Below, piece by piece: positions 1 to 9,300 of a stretch of DNA of 64,000 nucleotides. A model generated the notes under the pieces. That model made no database searches and was not told the DNA's origin. It saw only the letters and a program-made list of their open reading frames with translations. The stretch is from the NCBI GenBank assembly GCA_965261585.1, contig CBDHDN010000046.1, forward strand, positions 68,161 through 132,160. The letters are read 5' to 3'. The position numbers and the translations under genes were made by a program. The DNA comes from CBDHDN01 sp965261585. GTDB taxonomy: Bacteria; Pseudomonadota; Alphaproteobacteria; UBA6615. Numbering within the stretch: position 1 is the first letter of the stretch; every line of letters begins with the position of its first letter.

Positions 1-419
1 GCCACCGAGACGCTGTCGAACACGGCGTCGACGGCGACACCGGCCAGCAGCTCCTGCTCGCGCAGGGGGATGCCCAGCTTCTCGTACGTCTCCAACAGCT
101 TCGGGTCGACTTCATCGAGCGACTTCGGCCCGTCCTTCTGCACCGGCGCGGCGTAGTAGTAGGCGTCCTGAAAGTCGATCGGCGGGTAGGCGACCTTGGC
201 CCACGTCGGCTCGATCATCTTCAGCCAATGGCGATAGGCCTTGAGGCGCCAGGCCAGCAGCCACTCCGGCTCGTCCTTCTTGGCCGAGATGAAGCGGATG
301 ATGTCTTCGTTCAGGCCCTTCGGCGCCAGCTCGACGTCGACGTCGGTGACGAAGCCGTATTCGTAGGGCCGGTCCGCGACCGCGCTGACCTGTTCGACCG
401 TGCTCGTATCCGCAACCAT
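1..419 (-). CDS. sufB: Fe-S cluster assembly scaffold SufB (N-terminal part, cut by window edge)
   Basis: The minus strand from an ATG at 419 reads open to the window edge (139 codons) and matches the N-terminus of SufB, the SufBCD scaffold subunit on which Fe-S clusters are built in the cytoplasm. Recognisable stretches are the early GLNEDIIRFISAKKDEPEW block and the PIDFQDAYYYAAP block, both typical of SufB. The start follows directly after the upstream cysteine desulfurase with a gap of about 40 bp, so it is probably the fifth gene of the cysE-iscR-desulfurase operon. The reading frame is uninterrupted as far as it can be seen. sufC and sufD would be expected beyond the left edge. Confidence 0.93.
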   Translation of the reverse strand, partial: MVADTSTVEQVSAVADRPYEYGFVTDVDVELAPKGLNEDIIRFISAKKDEPEWLLAWRLKAYRHWLKMIEPTWAKVAYPPIDFQDAYYYAAPVQKDGPKSLDEVDPKLLETYEKLGIPLREQELLAGVAVDAVFDSVSV

Positions 420-460
420 CACTGCACCCAATCCATTTGCATTGCCGTCATAGCCGCGCC

Positions 461-1714
461 TCAGGCCGCCGTTTCGGCGGCGGCCACGGCCGTTGTCGTT
501 GCGCCGCGCAGCTGCGCGACCGTCTCCGCCAATCGCCCGGCCGCGTAGTCGACCTCGGTCGCCGTCGTGAATCGGCCGAGACCGATGCGCACCGACCCGC
601 CGGCCAGTGCATCGGCAAGGCCGAGCGCGCGCAGGACGTAGGACGGCTCGACGCTGGCCGACGTGCAGGCCGAGCCGGTCGACACCGCGACGTCGTCGAG
701 TGCGATCAGCAGCTCCTCGCCGTCGATCCCATCGAAGCCAAGGTTGAGGTTGCCCGGGACGCGCCGGTCCAAGTCGCCGTTGACGACGACGGCAGGCACG
801 CGCGCCCGGACCGCCGCGAGGAAACGTTCGCGCAGCCCCAGCAGGCGGGCGCCTTCGGCCGCGAGCTCGCGGCCGGCGATCGCGCAGGCGGCGCCCATGC
901 CGACGACCAGTGGAGCCGGCAGCGTGCCCGATCGCAAGCCCCGCTCCTGGCCGCCGCCGCTGATCAGCGGCTCCAGCCGGGCGCGCGGTCGCCGCCGCAC
1001 GTAGAGGGCGCCGATCCCCTTCGGGCCGTAGACCTTGTGGCCCGAGATGCTCATCAGGTCGATGCGCATCGCCTCGACGTCCAGCGGCACCTTGCCGACG
1101 GCCTGAGCCGCATCTGTGTGAAACAGGACGCCGCGGTCACGGCACAGCTGGCCGATCTCGGTCAGCGGCGCGATCACGCCGATCTCATTGTTCACGGCCA
1201 TCAGCGACACGATGATCGTGCGGTCGTCGATTGCCGCGGCCAGCGCGTCGAGGTCGATATGCCCGTCGCCGCCGACCGGCAGCACCGTGACGCGACAGCC
1301 GTCACGCTCCAGCGCACGCGCGGATTCGAGCACGCACTTGTGCTCGGTCGCCGCCGTGATCACGTGGTTGCGGTCTTCGCGGCCGTGCCGCCGGGCGAAC
1401 CAGGCCGCCCCCTTGATGGCCAGGTTGTTCGATTCCGTCGCACCGGACGTGAAAACGATCTCGCGGGCGCTGGCGCCGATCAGGCCGGCGACCTCGGCCC
1501 GGGCCCGCTCGACCGCGTCCTCGGCCTGCCAGCCGAAGGCGTGCTGGCGCGAATGCGGGTTGCCGAAAAGCTCGCTGAAGTACGGCAGCATGGCATCGAG
1601 GACGCGCGGATCGACCGGCGTCGTCGCCTGATAGTCGAGATAGACCGCATCCGGCGCCCCTTTGGCGCGGGCGTTCCCCCCCGCTGCGCCTTTCATGGCC
1701 ATTTCCCCCATCAT
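461..1714 (-). CDS. iscS: cysteine desulfurase (IscS/NifS family)
   Basis: A 417-residue class V PLP-dependent aminotransferase-fold enzyme that removes sulfur from L-cysteine and passes a persulfide to the SufB scaffold. The N-terminus YLDYQATTPVDPRV, the PLP lysine in SISGHKVYG (Lys227), the HTDAAQ motif and the mobile active-site cysteine in STGSACTSAS (Cys350) are all present. The first 20 or so residues before the conserved YLDYQ segment are longer than usual, so an internal Met (4th or 6th codon) may be the real start. It lies between a second desulfurase and sufB, 20 bp downstream of the former, which makes it the likely sulfur donor for Suf. Family assignment is secure; the exact subtype name is by analogy. 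Confidence 0.9.
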   Translation of the reverse strand: MMGEMAMKGAAGGNARAKGAPDAVYLDYQATTPVDPRVLDAMLPYFSELFGNPHSRQHAFGWQAEDAVERARAEVAGLIGASAREIVFTSGATESNNLAIKGAAWFARRHGREDRNHVITAATEHKCVLESARALERDGCRVTVLPVGGDGHIDLDALAAAIDDRTIIVSLMAVNNEIGVIAPLTEIGQLCRDRGVLFHTDAAQAVGKVPLDVEAMRIDLMSISGHKVYGPKGIGALYVRRRPRARLEPLISGGGQERGLRSGTLPAPLVVGMGAACAIAGRELAAEGARLLGLRERFLAAVRARVPAVVVNGDLDRRVPGNLNLGFDGIDGEELLIALDDVAVSTGSACTSASVEPSYVLRALGLADALAGGSVRIGLGRFTTATEVDYAAGRLAETVAQLRGATTTAVAAAETAA

Positions 1715-1734
1715 CCGCTCCTGGCCGTCATCTG

Positions 1735-2850
1735 CTAGGCCGCCGCTGGCGCGCGCCGCCCAAGGCGGGTGTACAGGTCGGTCCAGGCCGCAACGAAACG
1801 GTTGACATCGCCGGCCGCCGATCGCCAGCCCAGGCTGACCCGGATGGCGCCGGCCGCGCCCTCCTCATCGACGCCCATCGCCCGCAGCACGTGGCTCGGC
1901 GCCATCTTGCCGCTGGAACACGCGGCCCCCGCGCTGACGGCGACACCGGCCAGGTCGAGCGCAATGACCTGGGTCTCGGCGCTGACGCCCGGCAGGCCGA
2001 TACAGCTCGTGTTGGCCAGCCGCGGCGCCGCGCGGCCATGCATCACCGCTTCCGGCGCGATCGTCAGCAGCCGTGCCTCGAGCCTGTCGCGCAGGCGCGC
2101 CAACGCGCCAGTGTCGTCCGCCATGGCCGCGGTAACCGCAGCACCGAAGCCGGCGATGCCGGCGACATTCTCCGTGCCGGCCCGCCGCCGCCGCTCCTGC
2201 CCGCCGCCTCGTAACAGCGGCATCAACTCGACATGTTCGGCGACGACGAGAGCGCCGACCCCTTGGGGCCCGCCGAGCTTGTGCGCCGACAGGCTGAGGG
2301 TGTCGGCGCCCAGCGCCGCCATGTCGATCGGCAGCCGGCCGGCGGCCTGCACGGCGTCGCAATGGACGCGTGCGCCGTGCGCGTGGGCCACCCCGGCCAC
2401 CTGCGCGACCGGCTGGATTACGCCGGTCTCGTTGTTGGCCAGCATCACCGAGACGAGCGCCGGTGCGCCGGCACCGTCGAGCAGCCGAGGCAGCGCCGCG
2501 AGATCGACGACACCGTGCCGGTCCACCGGAATCCGTTCCGCCGGGCCGTCCCGGTCGGTGCTCGCCAGGACCGAGTCATGCTCGATCGCCGAGACCAAGC
2601 GCCGGCCACCACCGGCGAGGGCCAGGTTGTTGGCCTCGGTACCGCTGCCCGTGAAGACGACGTGCGCGGGCGCAGCGCCGACGAGGACCGCAACCGCGGC
2701 GCGCGCGTCCTCGATCGCCCGCCGGGCCTGGCGGCCGAAGCTGTGGACCGACGACGCGTTGCCAAATCGTTCGAGCGCCTCGACGATCGCCGCCGCTGCC
2801 GCCGGGCGCAGCGGCGCTGTCGCGTTGTAGTCGAGGTAGGTCGGGTGCAT
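1735..2850 (-). CDS. second cysteine desulfurase family protein
   Basis: A 371-residue paralogue of the neighbouring desulfurase, starting MHPTYLDYNATAPLRP. It has the PLP lysine in SLSAHKLGG (Lys191) and the catalytic cysteine in SAGAACSSGKMAPSH (Cys311), so it looks catalytically competent. It lies 15 bp after iscR and 20 bp before the other desulfurase in one transcription unit. Alphaproteobacterial suf operons often carry two such genes; the division of labour between them is not visible from sequence. This copy lacks the N-terminal extension of its partner and its active-site loop is the AACSSGK type. Confidence 0.9.
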   Translation of the reverse strand: MHPTYLDYNATAPLRPAAAAAIVEALERFGNASSVHSFGRQARRAIEDARAAVAVLVGAAPAHVVFTGSGTEANNLALAGGGRRLVSAIEHDSVLASTDRDGPAERIPVDRHGVVDLAALPRLLDGAGAPALVSVMLANNETGVIQPVAQVAGVAHAHGARVHCDAVQAAGRLPIDMAALGADTLSLSAHKLGGPQGVGALVVAEHVELMPLLRGGGQERRRRAGTENVAGIAGFGAAVTAAMADDTGALARLRDRLEARLLTIAPEAVMHGRAAPRLANTSCIGLPGVSAETQVIALDLAGVAVSAGAACSSGKMAPSHVLRAMGVDEEGAAGAIRVSLGWRSAAGDVNRFVAAWTDLYTRLGRRAPAAA

Positions 2851-2865
2851 CGGCCGGGGTCCGGG

Positions 2866-3327
2866 TTACTGCGCGGCCATGGCCGGGCTGTCCATCAGCC
2901 GGCTGGTGCCGAGGACGCGGCGCTCGGCGACGTCGGCCACGGTGACGGAGCTCAGATAGAGGCGGATCTGGTTGCCGAGTTCTTCCCACAAATCGTGGGT
3001 GAGGCAACGGCTGCCCTTCGTGATACAGCCGGCCGCGCTGTCGGGCGCGCAACGAGTCGCGCGAATGGGCTCGTCGACGGCGAGAATGATGTCGGAGATG
3101 CGCGTCGCGTCGGCCGCGTGGCGCATCATGTAGCCGCCGCCGGGTCCGCGCACGCTGGTGACCAGGCCCGCCCGGCGCAGCTTGGCGAACAGCTGTTCCA
3201 GGTAGGACAGCGAGATCTCCTGGCGGTCGGCGACATCGGACAGGGCGACCGGTTGATCGGTCGTGCCATAGAGCGCCAGATCGACCATGGCCATGACCGC
3301 ATAGCGTCCTTTGGTGCTCAACTTCAC
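2866..3327 (-). CDS. iscR: Rrf2-family Fe-S regulator IscR
   Basis: A 153-residue winged-helix repressor of the Rrf2 family. The N-terminus MKLSTKGRYAVMAMVDLA and the GLVTSVRGPGGGY wing are characteristic. Three cysteines and one histidine (Cys93, Cys101, Cys108, His111; spacing C-X7-C-X6-C-X2-H) match the [2Fe-2S]-ligand arrangement of IscR, so it probably senses cluster status and controls the operon it sits in. The start is GTG at 3327, preceded by AAGGAG seven bases upstream, and lies 15 bp after cysE. The binding site could not be identified by eye. Confidence 0.9.
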   Translation of the reverse strand: MKLSTKGRYAVMAMVDLALYGTTDQPVALSDVADRQEISLSYLEQLFAKLRRAGLVTSVRGPGGGYMMRHAADATRISDIILAVDEPIRATRCAPDSAAGCITKGSRCLTHDLWEELGNQIRLYLSSVTVADVAERRVLGTSRLMDSPAMAAQ

Positions 3328-3342
3328 GGGACCACTCCTTGC

Positions 3343-4119
3343 TTACCGGCCGGCGACGGTGCTGCTGAGCGGCGCCTTCGCCGGCCGCTCGCCGCCTGCT
3401 GCGTCGCTCGCCGGGTCGAGGTCGGCGTTGTGATCGGGTTCGCGCTCGCGCTCCAGCTCCTCGACACGGGCCTGCAGCGTGCCGACCTGCTCCATCAGGC
3501 CATCGATGACGCGCATCAGCGGGTCGGGCAGGTCGCCCGTCGGCGTGCCATAGGCGGCGAACTCGTCCGTCGCGTCGGTCTCGTGTGAATAGATCGGCTT
3601 CGCGGGGATGCCGACGACCGTAGCGCCCGGCGCGACGTCCTTGACGACGACGGCGTTGGCGCCGACGCGCGCCGACTCACCGACCGTGATCGGGCCCAGC
3701 ACTTGCGCCCCGGACCCGACGATCGCACGATCCCTGATCGTCGGATGCCGCTTCGTCCGCTTCTGCTTTTCACTGTCCACGGCCGGCGCGATGCCGCCGA
3801 GCGTGACGCCGTGGTAGAGCGTCACGTTGTCGCAGATCTCGGCCGTCTCACCGACGACGACGCCCATGCCGTGGTCGATCACGAGGCGCCGCCCGATGCG
3901 CGCCGCCGGATGGATCTCGACGCCGGTCACCCACCGGCTGAAATGGGACACGAGACGGGCCACGAAGAACCATCGACGCTGCCACAGCCAATGGGCGGCG
4001 CGATGCCAGATAACGGCATGCAGTCCCGGATAGCTGAAAAAGATCGTCACGCGCGACCGGGCCGCCGGGTCGCGTTCCAAGTAGGCATCGACATCGTCGA
4101 TCAGGCGCTTGAAGACCAT
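3343..4119 (-). CDS. cysE: serine O-acetyltransferase CysE
   Basis: A left-handed beta-helix acetyltransferase making O-acetylserine from serine and acetyl-CoA, the first step of cysteine synthesis. It shows an SAT N-terminal region (IFFSYPGLHAVIWHR), the hexapeptide repeats (HPAARIGRRLVIDHGMG, VTLYHGVTLGG) and the SARVGANAVVVKDV end. The frame is open to 4185, but the promoter's -10 element (4183-4188) covers that upstream ATG, while the ATG at 4119 has AAAGG five to seven bases before it; I take 4119, giving 258 residues. The C-terminal tail is longer than the catalytic fold and predicted coiled (QARVEELEREREP). It heads the operon with iscR and the desulfurases, linking cysteine supply to Fe-S assembly. 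Confidence 0.9.
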   Translation of the reverse strand: MVFKRLIDDVDAYLERDPAARSRVTIFFSYPGLHAVIWHRAAHWLWQRRWFFVARLVSHFSRWVTGVEIHPAARIGRRLVIDHGMGVVVGETAEICDNVTLYHGVTLGGIAPAVDSEKQKRTKRHPTIRDRAIVGSGAQVLGPITVGESARVGANAVVVKDVAPGATVVGIPAKPIYSHETDATDEFAAYGTPTGDLPDPLMRVIDGLMEQVGTLQARVEELEREREPDHNADLDPASDAAGGERPAKAPLSSTVAGR

Positions 4120-4182
4120 GGTGACCTTTGTGCTATACCAGCCCGTTGCCCCTCGCCAAGCCACGTCGGCTTGGATCATTGC

Positions 4183-4211
4183 CATATAAGGTACCCCAGT
4201 AAACTGGTCAA
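4183..4211 (-). promoter_or_regulatory. sigma70-type promoter of the cysE-iscR-suf operon
   Basis: On the minus strand TTGACC (4206-4211), a 17-bp spacer, then TATATG (4183-4188). Transcription would start near 4176, upstream of the CysE start at 4119. The match to the -35/-10 consensus is close; an IscR site was not recognised. Confidence 0.6.
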
Positions 4212-4317
4212 CTATGGCCGGTCAAATCGCCGGGCGAATTAGTGAACAAAACCTACTACGTTAGTCGGAATAGCGCCACGGCGTGCCGCGGCCGGTGTCG
4301 CGGCTCCGGGAGAGAGA

Positions 4318-4956
4318 ATGCCTGAGGTCATCATCAACGGCCCGGAGGGCCGTATCGAGGGCCGCTATCATCACGCGCGCGAACCCAACGCGCCGATTGC
4401 CCTGATGCTGCAACCGCACCCGCAGCACGGCGGCACGATGAACAACAAGATCGTCTACAACGTCTATCACACGTTCGCCCGCCGCGGTTTCTGCTGCCTG
4501 CGTTTCAATTTCCGCGGTGTCGGCCGATCCCAGGGCGCCTTCGACCGTGGCGAGGGCGAGCTGTCGGACGCCGCCTCGGCCCTGGACTGGCTGCAGTCGA
4601 CCAACCCCAATGCCACCACATGCTGGATCGCCGGCTATTCCTTCGGCGCCTGGATCGGCATGCAGCTGCTGATGCGCCGGCCGGAGATTGCCGGTTTCAT
4701 CTCGGTCTCGCCGCCCGCCAGTATGTACGATTTCACGTTCCTGGCGCCGTGCCCGGCCTCCGGCATCATCATCCATGGCAAGGCGGACGAGGTCGTGCCG
4801 GAGGACTCGGTGCGTCAGTTGGTCGAGCGCCTCGCCAAGCAGAAGACAATCGTGATCGATTATCGCATCGTCGATGGCGCGACCCACTACTATGTCGACC
4901 ATATGGACGCGCTGCAGCAGCACATTGACGCGTATCTGGACAAGCGCCTGGGCTGA
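4318..4956 (+). CDS. predicted alpha/beta hydrolase (COG2945-like)
   Basis: A 212-residue single-domain alpha/beta hydrolase. The nucleophile elbow is GYSFGAW (Ser108); an aspartate in HGKADEVVPED and a histidine in GATHYYVDH complete a plausible triad. The QPHPQHGGTMNNKIVY segment and FNFRGVGRSQG are typical of the small COG2945 hydrolases found across proteobacteria. There is no signal peptide, so it is cytoplasmic. The start ATG follows GAGAGAGA. It is 27 bp upstream of tyrS and probably co-transcribed. The substrate is unknown; a short-chain esterase or thioesterase activity is only a family-level guess. Confidence 0.85.
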   Translation: MPEVIINGPEGRIEGRYHHAREPNAPIALMLQPHPQHGGTMNNKIVYNVYHTFARRGFCCLRFNFRGVGRSQGAFDRGEGELSDAASALDWLQSTNPNATTCWIAGYSFGAWIGMQLLMRRPEIAGFISVSPPASMYDFTFLAPCPASGIIIHGKADEVVPEDSVRQLVERLAKQKTIVIDYRIVDGATHYYVDHMDALQQHIDAYLDKRLG

Positions 4957-4983
4957 GGCGCCGCGACGGCGAGCGACGAGACG

Positions 4984-6240
4984 ATGGGCCAACCCCGTTC
5001 CGAATTCCTCCGCGTCATCAAGGACCGTGGTTTTTTCCACCAATGCACGGACCTCGAGGCGCTGGATGAACACCTGAGCCGCGGTTGCGTCGTCGGCTAC
5101 ATCGGTTTCGACGCGACCGCCGACAGTCTTCATATCGGCCATGTGCTGCAGATCATGCGGCTGCGCTGGCTCCAGCGCACTGGGCACCGCCCGATCGCGC
5201 TGCTCGGTGGCGGCACGACAAAAATCGGCGACCCGACCGGCCGGGATGCGGCGCGGCAGCTGTTGAGCGATGCCCAGATCGCAGCCAACATCGCCTGCAT
5301 CCAGCGGACGCTCGTCAACTTTCTCGACTTCGGCGACGGCCCGACCGGCGCGATCCTGGTCAACAACGCCGACTGGCTGGACGAGCTCCAATACATACCG
5401 TTCCTGCGCGACTACGGCCGCTACATCTCGGTCAACCGGATGCTGACATTCGACAGCGTCAAGCTGCGGCTGGGACGCGAACAGCCGCTCACCTTCCTCG
5501 AGTTCAACTACTCGGTGCTGCAGGCCTACGACTTCCTGGAGCTGGCCCGCCGCCACGGCTGTTTGCTGCAGATGGGCGGCTCCGACCAGTGGGGCAACAT
5601 CGTCAGCGGCGTCGACGTCGCGCGCCGCGCCGACAACAGGGCTCTCTACGGGCTGACCTCGCCGCTGCTGACGACGGCGTCGGGTGCCAAGATGGGCAAG
5701 ACGGCGGCGGGCGCCGTGTGGCTCAATCCCGATCGCATGAGCCCCTACGACTATTGGCAGTACTGGCGCAACACGGACGACGCCGACGTCGGCACGTTTC
5801 TCAGACAGTTCACCGAGCTGCCGCTGGGTGAAATCGCCCGCCTCGAGGCGCTGGCGGGCGTCGAGATCAACGAGGCCAAGAAGATCCTGGCGACCGAGGC
5901 GACGACGCTGTGCCACGGCGCCGCGGCCGCCGCAGCGGCTGCCGAGACGGCACGGCGGACGTTCGAGCAGGGGCGGCTCGGCGATGATCTCCCCGCCATC
6001 GACGTCGACCGCGGCGAGCTGGCCACGGGCGTTCCGATCTTCGTCCTGCTGGCGCGGGCCGGGCTGGCGGCATCCAATGGCGAGGCCCGGCGGCTGGTTC
6101 GCGGCGGCGGCGGCCGCGTCAATGACACCGTCGTCGAAGATGAAGAGCGGCTGATCGGGCTCGCCGATTTGAACGCCGACGGCGTCATCAAGCTGTCGGC
6201 CGGCCGCAAGCGCCACGCGCTCGTCCGGCCCCTGAACTAG
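4984..6240 (+). CDS. tyrS: tyrosyl-tRNA synthetase
   Basis: A 418-residue class I aminoacyl-tRNA synthetase that charges tRNA-Tyr. The HIGH motif (50-53), the KMSKS-equivalent KMGKT (236-240), the QMGGSDQWGNI tyrosine-binding segment and a C-terminal S4 RNA-binding domain (ARRLVRGGGGRVNDTVV) are all present. Length is normal for bacterial TyrRS. It follows the hydrolase gene closely and converges on the large AsmA-like gene, with a structured 69-nt repeat filling the gap between the two stop codons. Confidence 0.97.
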   Translation: MGQPRSEFLRVIKDRGFFHQCTDLEALDEHLSRGCVVGYIGFDATADSLHIGHVLQIMRLRWLQRTGHRPIALLGGGTTKIGDPTGRDAARQLLSDAQIAANIACIQRTLVNFLDFGDGPTGAILVNNADWLDELQYIPFLRDYGRYISVNRMLTFDSVKLRLGREQPLTFLEFNYSVLQAYDFLELARRHGCLLQMGGSDQWGNIVSGVDVARRADNRALYGLTSPLLTTASGAKMGKTAAGAVWLNPDRMSPYDYWQYWRNTDDADVGTFLRQFTELPLGEIARLEALAGVEINEAKKILATEATTLCHGAAAAAAAAETARRTFEQGRLGDDLPAIDVDRGELATGVPIFVLLARAGLAASNGEARRLVRGGGGRVNDTVVEDEERLIGLADLNADGVIKLSAGRKRHALVRPLN

Positions 6241-6243
6241 CTT

Positions 6244-6312
6244 AGTGGTCTGATCCTGACGCTTGGGTACCCCAAGCGTCACGTGATTCGGCGCACGGAG
6301 TCATCGAACCAC
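6244..6312. repeat. 69-nt structured intergenic repeat, copy 1 (likely bidirectional terminator)
   Basis: This element fills the gap between the converging stops of tyrS and the AsmA-like gene. It contains a perfect 11-bp stem with a 3-nt loop (TGACGCTTGGG at 6257-6267, CCCAAGCGTCA at 6271-6281). Its outer ends can pair (GTGGTCTGAT at 6245-6254 with ATCGAACCAC at 6303-6312, one mismatch and one wobble), giving a multi-branched fold. A same-length relative lies at 51753-51821. Confidence 0.6.
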
Positions 6313-6319
6313 CAGGCGG

Positions 6320-9300
6320 CTACTGGTCGGGGCGTTCCCAGGGCTCTTGGAACTCGCGTGTCGGCTGGCCGTCGGGTAGCGATTCGCTGAAACCGGTAAG
6401 CAGCCGGCGCGTAAAGCCGGGCGTCAGGACCGACAGCGGATTGACCAGGACGCGCGGATCGTTGACCGCGCCGTCGACCTTGTACGTAGCCGCGAACACA
6501 CCGTCGCCGCCACCGGTGAAGACATCGCCGATCAGCGGAATGCGGCCGAGCAGGCTGTTCAGCGTGTAGGCCGGAGCGACCTCGCCCAACAGCTCGATCG
6601 TGTCGGCCGAGCGGTCGATCTCGCCGCCGGCGAGGATGCCGAGCTCCGAGCCGCGCATGCGCGCGTCGTTGATCTCGATGCGATCGTTGGTCAGGCGGAA
6701 GGGGACGACCAGCCGGTCGAAGGCAATGCCTTCGCCGTTGAGGGTGTCGACGATCGCGCTGAGCGAGGCCAGCGTCAGCAGGCGGGCCAGGACCGGTGCC
6801 TGGATGACCTGAAAGTCCTGCACGATGGCCTGGCCGACGAGCGGCCGGCCCGGCTCGCTGTCGAGGATCTGAGCGTCGACGTCGAGCCGTCCGCCACGCA
6901 GATTCTCCGTCCAACCGAGTGCGCTGATCACCGCCCCCGCGTTGTCGGCCCCGACGACGAGAGTGCGCGACGTGCCTTTGTCGGTGAGCCGGATATCGAC
7001 CGCCCCGCCGTCATTGCCGAGGACGCCGATCACCAATGCGTTGCGCCATACGGTACCGTCATGCTCCATGCGAGCGACGACGTTGTGCAGGCGCGTCAGC
7101 TGGCCAAGCCGCAGCGACAGCAGCGGCGCGCTTTCGCTGATCGTGACGCGCAGGCCCGGGCCCTTGGCGCCGCCATCTTCGCTGTCCAGGCCAGCGGCGA
7201 TGACGCGGCGCAGATCCAGGGCGTTGCCGCCGACCCGCACGTCCAGCGTGCCGTCGGGCGCCCAGTCGATGGTGCCGAACAGGTCGCTCTCGTCGAAGAT
7301 CAGGCGTTCGAAGGTCAGCCGCGCCGGCACGGTGGCGCCGGCGACCTCGCGCAACGTCAGGCTGCCGACGGCGACCATGTTGCGCGCCTGGACGTCGAAG
7401 CGCGTGATCTCCGGCGGCGCGTCGGCGTGGACCTGGAACTCGACGAACCCGCGCGTCGCCAGGCCGGCCGGCTTGCGCCAGTCGAACGGCGCAACATCGA
7501 TCGCCGCGGCACTGAGGTCGAGCTCGACACTGCCGGTGCCGGACCCATCCGGCGCGCTGGTGAAGGCGAGGCCATAACCGATCGGGCCCGAAACGACCTC
7601 GCCCAGACCGATGCCGAGCCGACGGCGGTCCTCGGCCTCGAGCACGCCGCGGATCTGATAGCGAGTGTCTGTCACACCCTCTGGCGTGAAGTTCAGGAGC
7701 TGACTCACTTCCACCGGCATGCCGCTCAGCCGCAGCTGGCCGTCGATCGACAGGCGCGTCTTGTCGACGGCAAGCGTCAGGCGGCCGTCGCTGATCGGCA
7801 GCGCCTGGAAACCGGCCGGGTGGGCGAAGTCGACAATGCTGGCGGCCGCGGCGACACCGATATCCTCGATCGTGGCATCCGGCCTGAGCGGGAGGTCGAA
7901 CACCAGGTTCGCCCGCTGCTGTCCGCCGGCCAGCGTCGGGTCCAGTCCGAACTCGCGCATATAGTGCAGCGGCTCCTGATCCAGGACGATCAGCGCGTCG
8001 CGGACCGGGCCGGCCACGGTCAGCAAGACATCGGCGCGCTTGTCACCGCCGTCGAGGCCCAGGATATTGACGCGGCCCTCCTCGACCGTCAGCTCGCGCG
8101 TCCGTCCCGTCCCCGGCTCGACATTGATGTCGAGGCGGGCCTGGTCGAACGTCACGCTGCCGGCGGCGCCGACGACCGGCTCCATGGGGCGCAGGTAGTG
8201 CGCCGAGACGCCGCTGAACGCCATCTCGCCACCGATCCCGGTGACCGTCACCTCGCCGCCGTCCGAGATCGCGTTCACGCGGATCGTCGCCCGGTGCACG
8301 GTGCCGTCGGTCAGATTGTGCGTGACCCACAGCCTCGCGTCTTCCTCCAGGCCGCGCGGCCAGAACGGGTCGATATCGTCGATCGGCACGTCGTTCGCGG
8401 CGGCGTCGACCTGTATCGTCAGCGTCTCGCCCGAGCGCTGGGCATCGACGCTTACCGTCCCCTGCAGGCCGCGTGACGTGAGCACCGCCTCCTCGATCAC
8501 GAACCGCTCGAAGTTGCCGTCGACCCGGCCGCGCGCCACCAGGCTGGTCACGGGCACGGGCTCGGGGAAGAACTGGGGGATCGTCACCGGGCCGGCGCCG
8601 CCGACCACGTCGAACGCCACCCCGGTCAGCCGTGCGCTCTCGTCCAGCGTCATCCGCACGGTGCCGGCGAGGTGGATCTCGATGCGCTCGAAGACGGCCA
8701 GCTCCGGCGCCGCCCGGGCCAGCATCGGCGGCATGAGCTCGGCAACGTTGAGAACGACGACGGTCCCGCTGTCGCCGCGCTCGACGGTCGCCGCGAGGCG
8801 GGCGCGCTGCCCATCCACCTCGATCAGCCCGTCCTCGACGATGAGCCGCGCCAGGTTCTGATCGATGCGGCCGCGCGCGGCGAACCGGTCCACGCGGACC
8901 GGCGCGGCCGTCAGCTCCGGCAGGTCGATCGTCCCCGGACCACTGCGCAGATCGAACGCTGCCGCCTGCACCCGGATCGCCCGATCGACCGTCGCGGTCA
9001 CGATCCCATCGAGCGCCATGTCGAAGCGGTCGAAGGCCGCGAAGCGCGGCTCCAGCTCGGTCAGGATGCGGGTCGGAAACCCGACCAGGGTTACGGCCAG
9101 GTCCGTTGTCTCGCGGGTGCTGTCGAACGCGCCGCGGGCGGCCAGAATGCCCGAGCGCCCGGCCGCCGCGACCTCCATCGAGAGATCGGCGACGATGCCG
9201 TTGCTGTCGCGGCTGAGGGCAATGTTGCTGCGCCGCGCCGACCAGCGCGTGCCGGCCGCGTGGTCGATCACGTCGATCGTCGCGTCGACGATCCTGAGCT

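Noticed and set aside
4261..6282. 673-residue open frame antisense to the hydrolase and tyrS
   Set aside because: Shadow of two secure genes; composition is Arg/Gly/Asp-rich without any motif.
6944..7577. Plus-strand frames within the AsmA-like gene
   Set aside because: Ser/Arg/Pro-rich shadow frames with no start signal or homology.
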